Source of the DNA: Gemmatimonadota bacterium
GTDB taxonomy: Bacteria; Gemmatimonadota; Gemmatimonadetes; Gemmatimonadales; Gemmatimonadaceae
Length of the DNA: 64,000 nt
Assembly (NCBI GenBank): GCA_031127075.1
Contig: JARIFA010000006.1
Coordinates: 1-64,000 of the forward strand
Direction of reading: 5' to 3'
The notes under the pieces were generated by a model. It saw only the letters and a list, made by a program, of their open reading frames with translations, ran no database searches and was not told the origin of the DNA. Below are positions 58,954 to 64,000 of the stretch, in pieces. The position numbers and the translations under genes are program-made. The stretch's first letter is position 1, and every line of letters begins with the position of its first letter.

Positions 58954-59894
58954 TCGGCGGCGGCCTCACGCCCCAGGGCATCGAGCCGGCGCCGCAGCTC
59001 CCGCTGCTCGGCCCGGAGAACCGCCACCTGTTCCCCCAGCAGTCCGGTGGCGAAGAAGACAGACCCGAGAATCAGGCAGGTCTGGATGATCGTCCAGATG
59101 GAGCGCACCCCAGCCCCCGTGACGGCGAGCACGACCAGCGCGGCGAGACCGCTCAACACGCCGATGGCGAAGAGTCCGGCGCCGAGCATCCCGAAGGCGA
59201 GCAGCGGCTTCTGGCCGAACCGGAGTTCGAACCAGACGGCAAGCATGTCGAGCACGCCGACCGGGATGCGACCGATACCGAACTTCGAACGGCCCGCTTG
59301 CCGCGGATAGACGGCGACGGGAATCTCGCGGATGACGTATCCCTGCGCGTGGGCGAGCACGATCATGTAGCGATGCCAATCCGGGCGCACCGGTTGGTCG
59401 GCCATCACGGCGCGGCGATAGGCCTTCACGTTGTTCAGGTCTCGCACGGGGACGTCGAAGAGACCGCGCGAGAGCCGGTTGTAGATGCCGGAGACGAACG
59501 CCTTCTCGTAGTGCCCCTGCTTGTGGCCCGTGACGACGTCTGCCTCATCTGTAAGGATCGGGGCGGTGAGTCGTGGGATATCGACGGGAAGGAACTGCAG
59601 GTCGGCCGGATAGAAGACGAGGATGTCGCCCGCCGCCGCGAGGTATCCGCTGCGGAGCGCATCGGCGATGCCGCGCTGTGCGCGATGGTGCACGACGCGC
59701 AGGAAGCCGTGGCGGGACTGCAGGTCACGGAGGACGCTCGCCGTGCCATCGCGCGAGCCGTCATCGACCACGATGACCTCGTAGCCGACGTCCTGCGTCG
59801 CGATCATCTCCGCGCAGAGGGCGACGAATGCCGGGAGGTTCTCGGCCTCGTCCTTCGCAGGCACCAGGATAGACACACGGATGGGAGCGGGCAT
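58950..59894 (-). CDS. Glycosyltransferase family 2 with membrane anchor (ArnC/GtrB-like)
   Basis: Encodes 314 residues. GT-A blocks SILVPAKDEAENL, VDDGSRDGT, the YPADLQFLP acceptor region and the RSKFG motif are typical of polyprenyl-phosphate glycosyltransferases. Two membrane helices occupy the C-terminal third, and a short coiled-coil (about 285-314) ends the protein. A GTG at 59897 is the alternative start. The product is probably a polyprenyl-phosphate sugar. Confidence 0.88.
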   Translation of the reverse strand: MPAPIRVSILVPAKDEAENLPAFVALCAEMIATQDVGYEVIVVDDGSRDGTASVLRDLQSRHGFLRVVHHRAQRGIADALRSGYLAAAGDILVFYPADLQFLPVDIPRLTAPILTDEADVVTGHKQGHYEKAFVSGIYNRLSRGLFDVPVRDLNNVKAYRRAVMADQPVRPDWHRYMIVLAHAQGYVIREIPVAVYPRQAGRSKFGIGRIPVGVLDMLAVWFELRFGQKPLLAFGMLGAGLFAIGVLSGLAALVVLAVTGAGVRSIWTIIQTCLILGSVFFATGLLGEQVAVLRAEQRELRRRLDALGREAAAE

Positions 59895-59905
59895 CACGGC
59901 GGGGG

Positions 59906-61408
59906 CTAGAGACGTTTCCGAAGGCGTGCGGGGAGTACGCCGAGCTGTTCGCGGTACTTGGCGACGGTGCGCCGGGCGATCTGCACCCCGTCGCGCTCGA
60001 GCGACTCCGCGAGGGCCTGATCGGTGAGGGGCCGATGGGGATCCTCGGCGGCGATGAGCTGCTCGATGGTCGCCTTGATCCCGCGAGCGGAGAGATCCTC
60101 ACCCTCGGCGCTCTTGAGCGCACTGGAGAAGAAGAAGCGGAGCGGCAACACGCCGCGCGGCGTCTGCGCGAACTTCTCGTTGGTGACGCGTGACACCGTC
60201 GATTCGTGGATGCCGACCGCCTCGGCCACCTCGCGCAGCGTCAGGGGACGCAGGAACTGGATGCCGCGGTCGAAGAAGTCCCGCTGCCGGTCGACGATGA
60301 AGTGCATCACCTTCAGCATCGTCTGCCGCCGCTGCTCCATGGCCTGGATCAGCCACTGCGCGGCGCTGAGCCGAGTCGTGATGAACTCCTTGCTCTCGCC
60401 GTCGAGGCGCCGGCGGTCGCGCACAACCTCCTGATACGACCGGCTGAGGCGCAGGCGCGGGAGATGGGTGTCGTTGACGAAGACGAGATACCGTCCCTCG
60501 ATCTTCTCCACGATGAGGTCGGGGATGACGTATTCCGCGGCCCGCGCGGTGAAGGCGAGCCCCGGCTTCGGATTCAGGCGCGCGAGGCCATCGGCCGCGG
60601 CCTGCACCTCGGCGGGCGCGACGCCGAAGCGCCGACCGAGCTCGACCCATCGGTGCGCGAGCACGTCGTCGAAGCAGTCGCGGACCAGGCGCTCCGCCAA
60701 GGTGCCCGCGAGGCCCGCGTCGTGGAGCTGCAGCGCGAGGCATTCCTGCAGCGTCCGCGCGCCGACACCGGCGGGCTCGAGGCCTTGGATTACGCGGAGC
60801 ATCCGCTCTGCCTCAGGCGAACTGAAGAGCGGTGGGTCGCGGTCTTCGCCCGCCGCGTCCGCCGCGCGTCGGATGACCGCGTTGATTCCGCCGAGAATCT
60901 CCTCGAGCGAGGCGGCGAGATAGCCTTCGTCCGTGATGTTCCCAATGAACTCATCAGCGAGGAGGAGCTCACGGTCGCTCAGGTCGAGCAGGCGCACCTG
61001 AGCGCGCAGATGCTCATCGAGCCCTTGGGCGAGCGCCGCGACGGGTGCCTCACGCAGCGGCTCTTCCGCGGCGACCGACTCGCGATCGGTATCCTCTCCG
61101 GCGAGGACGAACTCCTCCCATCGGGATTCATCTTCCGCGGCCTCGTGATCGGCCGGTGCGATTGGCTCGTCCTCGTCCGCCCGCTCTGCCCCCTCTGCCA
61201 CCGACGCGTCGGTTTCGCTGTCCATCGATGCGGCTGATTCCTCGTCCTCCTCGATGAGTTCGAGAAACGGATTCTCCGTGAGTTCCTGCTTAAGATGCTG
61301 CTGCAGCTCGAGGAGGGGCATGTGCAGCATATCCATCGCCTGATACAGGCGAGGGTTGGTCCGAAGCTCCTGCCCGAGCCGAGCCGAGGCGTGGAGGCCG
61401 GGACGCAT
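59906..61408 (-). CDS. rpoN: RNA polymerase sigma-54 factor RpoN
   Basis: Encodes 500 residues. The N-terminal activator-interacting region (about 1-50) is Gln/Leu-rich with QELRTNPRLYQAMDMLHMPLLELQQHL. The core-binding domain follows, then the DNA-binding domain with the HTH LREVAEAVGIHESTVSRV, and the RpoN box ARRTVAKYRE at about 478-487. An acidic insert (about 51-115) separates the first two regions. Located just after lptB, as in many diderms. Sigma-54 needs AAA+ activators encoded elsewhere. Confidence 0.95.
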   Translation of the reverse strand: MRPGLHASARLGQELRTNPRLYQAMDMLHMPLLELQQHLKQELTENPFLELIEEDEESAASMDSETDASVAEGAERADEDEPIAPADHEAAEDESRWEEFVLAGEDTDRESVAAEEPLREAPVAALAQGLDEHLRAQVRLLDLSDRELLLADEFIGNITDEGYLAASLEEILGGINAVIRRAADAAGEDRDPPLFSSPEAERMLRVIQGLEPAGVGARTLQECLALQLHDAGLAGTLAERLVRDCFDDVLAHRWVELGRRFGVAPAEVQAAADGLARLNPKPGLAFTARAAEYVIPDLIVEKIEGRYLVFVNDTHLPRLRLSRSYQEVVRDRRRLDGESKEFITTRLSAAQWLIQAMEQRRQTMLKVMHFIVDRQRDFFDRGIQFLRPLTLREVAEAVGIHESTVSRVTNEKFAQTPRGVLPLRFFFSSALKSAEGEDLSARGIKATIEQLIAAEDPHRPLTDQALAESLERDGVQIARRTVAKYREQLGVLPARLRKRL

Positions 61409-61410
61409 GG

Positions 61411-62628
61411 TCAGGCCGGGTGCCCTGTCCCGCGCTCGGAGCGGAACCGCTCACGGAGCCGGGCCGTCAGCGTCGGGCCGAAGTACACCTTCGCCACCGT
61501 GTCGTCGAAGACGAGCTCCTCGACGGTCCCCGACACCTTCACCGACCCGTCGAACATGATGTACGCCCGATCGACGATGTCGAGCGTCTGTTCCACATTG
61601 TGGTCGGAGATCAGGACGCCAATCCCGCGGTCCTTCAAGGAGGCGACGATGCCTTGGATGTCATGCACCGCGATGGGGCCCACGCCGGCGAAGGGTTCGT
61701 CGAGCATCATGAACTTCGGACCGGTCACGAGCGCACGTGTGATCTCGAGCCGGCGCCGCTCGCCGCCGGAGAGCGCGTAGGCCTTGCTCGCGCGAAGGTG
61801 CTTGATGTTCAGCTCGTCCAACAGCTGCTCCAGCCGTGCCAGCTGCTCGGCGCGCGGGATCGGGAGCGTCTCGAGAATCGCGAGGATGTTCTCCTCGACG
61901 GAGAGCTTCCGGAAGATCGACGGTTCCTGGGACAGGTAGCCGACTCCACGGCGGGCCCGCTGGAACATCGGCATCCGCGTGATGTCCTCCCCGTCCAATT
62001 GGATCGTCCCCGCGTCCGGCGGGATGAGACCGACGATCGTGTAGAACGTGGTCGTCTTGCCCGCGCCATTGGGGCCGAGGAGCCCGACGATCTCCCCCTG
62101 CCGGAGCTCGAGCCGCACCTGATTGACGACGTGGCGCCCGCGATACGTCTTCACCAGACCGTGGGCCGCCAGCACGCTTCCGGCGGCGGCCGCGGGCTCG
62201 GTCGGACGACCGGCGGCCGACTCGCGCGGGGCGGTCAGCGTCGCGCGAAGCGCGTCCGGTGTGGTACGAAACCAGCCCAACACCGGCTCGAGGAGCTGCA
62301 CCGTCGCGGTCTCCCCGTCGCCATCGATCGAGACGGCGCCGGCCGCCGCCAGGCGCGGCAACACGCCGTTCGCGAGATGGGCGCGCACTTCGTCCAAGGA
62401 GAGGCGCCCGGCCTCCGCCGCCACGTCTCGGCCCTCGGACGCCCACGTCGCGAGGTGATCGTCGCGGTAGGCGATCGCGAGGTGATGCACGGTGGCACGA
62501 CCGCCCTCGTCGGCGACCTGGGCGGCAGCGAGGAGGCAGAGGGCGGCGGAGCGGTCGCCGGCGGTGAGTCGGTCGAGGACGGCCCGCATCGGCTCACTCG
62601 GGGAAATCGGCATCGTCGGCTCCGTCAC
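61411..62628 (-). CDS. lptB: LPS export ABC transporter ATPase LptB with an extra N-terminal domain
   Basis: Encodes 405 residues; LptB is usually about 240. Residues from about 152 are standard LptB: VKTYRGRHVVN, Walker A GLLGPNGAGKTTTF (from about 182), LSGGERRRLEI, and the FMMLDEPFAG Walker B. Residues 1-150 are an extra domain with several predicted helices and a beta-wing-like end (around GDGETATV), followed by an Ala/Pro linker. It has no obvious membrane helix. Codon usage with G or C in most third positions continues through it, and its ATG overlaps the lptA stop (ATGA), so it is not an artefact of an overlong start. The role of the extra domain is unknown; it looks winged-helix-like. 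Confidence 0.9.
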   Translation of the reverse strand: MTEPTMPISPSEPMRAVLDRLTAGDRSAALCLLAAAQVADEGGRATVHHLAIAYRDDHLATWASEGRDVAAEAGRLSLDEVRAHLANGVLPRLAAAGAVSIDGDGETATVQLLEPVLGWFRTTPDALRATLTAPRESAAGRPTEPAAAAGSVLAAHGLVKTYRGRHVVNQVRLELRQGEIVGLLGPNGAGKTTTFYTIVGLIPPDAGTIQLDGEDITRMPMFQRARRGVGYLSQEPSIFRKLSVEENILAILETLPIPRAEQLARLEQLLDELNIKHLRASKAYALSGGERRRLEITRALVTGPKFMMLDEPFAGVGPIAVHDIQGIVASLKDRGIGVLISDHNVEQTLDIVDRAYIMFDGSVKVSGTVEELVFDDTVAKVYFGPTLTARLRERFRSERGTGHPA

Positions 62629-64000
62629 GGGACGCGCCTCGCCGTTGGTGGGGGTACCGGTGCCCGCGTCGAATCCGCGCGCGGCGTCGGCGCCTCCAGA
62701 TAGAGGCCGGAGGCCCTCTCCTCAACGAGGACGTCGCGCACCGTCCCCTCCGTAAAGGTCACCGTGATCCGGCGCCCACGGTTGTAGCTCAGATTCGGCA
62801 TCGTCGGGTCCCCGACGCTCGCCGCGACCTGGTAGAAGGCGCGGGCCGTGCCGGTCGAGACCACGTCCCGCATCCGCGTCGTCTCCGCGGTGTCGCCAGG
62901 AGGCGTCACCGTCTCGAATTGGGCTACGATCGTATCGCCGGCGATCCAATCCATCTCATCGCTCCGGATGGTGGCCGTGTCCGGACGCGACCGGGTGACG
63001 GCGCGACCGATGGCCCGCACCTCATCGAGCCGCTGACGGGGCAACCGCAGATCGAGCGAATCCGCCTCCATCTGCTGTGCGGTCGCGTCCGCGTGCGCCC
63101 GTCCGCCCCACGCCTGCACCCGGTCCATCTCCTGATCGACGAGACGCACGTCGAGCGTATCGGCGCGGAGCGTGAGCGAGTCGGCGTCGATCCGCCCCTC
63201 CCCGTGCCCGCGCACCCGTTCGAGCGCCTCATCCCGGGACCAGAGATCGATCTCCGTCGCCACCATCGTGTAGCGCCGCTCCCCGGTGCCGACGATGCGC
63301 GGCGCGCGGCGGAGTTGCGCGAGGCCGATCCCCTGATCCATCCGTGCCGAATCCGCGGTGGCGCGCAGATCGGTGCGCGTGATGCGCACCGCACCCACCG
63401 CCCAGACGAGGGAATCGTTCTCTGACGAGACGACATCGCCGATGACCTGAACCGTGTCGACCGGCGCGGCGGTCCGCGACGGGATGGGCCGCCCCGCCGC
63501 CTGAGACCGCATGTCACGGGACGAGGCCTGCCGAGGCTGGGGGGCGAGCCAGACGGTGGGTCGGCCCGGCGCCCGCCACGCGGAGACGGCCCGCACCCCA
63601 TCGCGCGCCCGCAGGTAGGTCATTTCCGGTCCGGCGAAGCGGGTGCCGCCGTCGGTCGTACCCTGCACCGCACCGGTCGCATGCAGCCGCTCTTCGGCCG
63701 TGTAGTACACCATCCGGTCCGAGGTCATCCGGACGCGCGTATCCGTATACCGGACGCGGCGAATCAGGACGAGCTCGCCACGGTCCGCGTAGTGCTCCGC
63801 GCTGTCGGCGAGCAGACGGTTCCCCTGCCCCGCGCAGGTGGCGTCGACGCCACCGCTGATGTAAGTGCGCTTGCTCCCGTCGGGATTCGAGAAGACCTTC
63901 ATCGCCGTCGTCAGCACCCCGCCGCGGACCACGCCACGGAACTCGAGCGCGCAGGGCCGGCCCTCCTGCGCCCCGACCAGCGGTGCCACGGTGCCGATCG
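62625..64000 (-). CDS. lptA: LptA/OstA-like periplasmic LPS-transport protein (5' end outside window)
   Basis: The frame is open to the end of the window, so at least the signal peptide is truncated; the residues just inside read ...VAPLVGAQEG, a probable cleavage site. The remaining 450-odd residues carry several OstA-N/LptA-like beta-strand repeats (e.g. the LHATGAVQGTT pattern and later AWGGRAHADA blocks), which form the beta-jellyroll stack that carries LPS across the periplasm. At about 450 residues it is much longer than E. coli LptA (185), so it may combine LptC- and LptA-like parts or several OstA repeats. Directly coupled to lptB. Confidence 0.75.
   Translation of the reverse strand, partial: IGTVAPLVGAQEGRPCALEFRGVVRGGVLTTAMKVFSNPDGSKRTYISGGVDATCAGQGNRLLADSAEHYADRGELVLIRRVRYTDTRVRMTSDRMVYYTAEERLHATGAVQGTTDGGTRFAGPEMTYLRARDGVRAVSAWRAPGRPTVWLAPQPRQASSRDMRSQAAGRPIPSRTAAPVDTVQVIGDVVSSENDSLVWAVGAVRITRTDLRATADSARMDQGIGLAQLRRAPRIVGTGERRYTMVATEIDLWSRDEALERVRGHGEGRIDADSLTLRADTLDVRLVDQEMDRVQAWGGRAHADATAQQMEADSLDLRLPRQRLDEVRAIGRAVTRSRPDTATIRSDEMDWIAGDTIVAQFETVTPPGDTAETTRMRDVVSTGTARAFYQVAASVGDPTMPNLSYNRGRRITVTFTEGTVRDVLVEERASGLYLEAPTPRADSTRAPVPPPTARRVP

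Noticed and set aside
61411-62628. LptB extension as a product of frameshift or wrong start
   Set aside because: The frame is continuous, has consistent GC-rich third codon positions, and its ATG overlaps the lptA stop; kept as a fusion, though the GTG start at residue 152 cannot be excluded.

Overview
The window looks like one contiguous piece of a GC-rich, diderm bacterial chromosome, most likely from the Gemmatimonadota. That assignment is an inference from the gene mix and the general look of the 16S rRNA; I could not run an alignment. The diderm evidence is direct: almost a full lipid A pathway (lpxD, lpxC-fabZ, lpxA, lpxB, lpxK, lpxH), BamA, Skp, LolC/E and LolD, LptE, LptB and LptA are all present. 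The window also carries McsA, McsB, ClpC and BshC, which are best known from Firmicutes. I saw no insertion sequence, prophage, CRISPR array or plasmid gene.

Layout. Bases 1-8468 carry tatD (5' truncated), fhs, ridA, selD, the selenocysteine tRNA gene, a small envelope protein, lpxH (minus strand), a thioesterase, lptE, a heptose-1-phosphate adenylyltransferase, rph and rdgB. Bases 8465-14195 hold a tRNA cluster (Pro-UGG, Arg-UCU, Lys-CUU) and a complete 16S-23S-5S operon with promoter, long processing stems and terminator. Bases 14213-24509 carry era, two small zinc-ribbon genes, prfB (programmed +1 frameshift), lysS, lolC/E, lolD, mcsA, mcsB and clpC. Bases 24566-34483 form a tightly coupled outer-membrane operon: bamA, skp, lpxD, lpxC-fabZ fusion, lpxA, a Gfo/Idh/MocA oxidoreductase, lpxB, a DUF374 acyltransferase and lpxK. 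Bases 34527-52724 carry gdhA, rlmH, bshC, murJ, uvrC, thrC, larC, a PDZ/radical-SAM/DUF512 protein, der, plsY, gpsA, a MerR-type regulator, surE, pcm, two exported proteins, tRNA-Arg(CCU) and a TPR membrane protein. From 64000 down to 52912 a minus-strand operon runs lptA (5' truncated), lptB with an unusual N-terminal domain, rpoN, three glycosyltransferases, two polytopic membrane proteins and dapF. A bidirectional terminator separates the two convergent units.

The most informative find is a selenium cassette. The selD reading frame begins upstream of an in-frame UGA at 2970-2972, which sits exactly where the catalytic Cys/Sec of SelD belongs. A bacterial SECIS-like hairpin follows it, and a tRNA-Sec gene (anticodon UCA, long variable arm) lies 24 bases after the selD stop. 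SelD is therefore predicted to be a selenoprotein; a start at 2982 would lose the catalytic centre. Other points to check are the LptB fusion, the lpxA-lpxB oxidoreductase (possible GnnA), arginine-phosphorylation quality control in a diderm, and -10-like boxes placed 5-9 nt before several start codons, which suggest leaderless mRNAs.

Gene organisation is compact. Many neighbours overlap as ATGA, GTGA or TGATG, so translational coupling is probably the main way expression is balanced inside operons.
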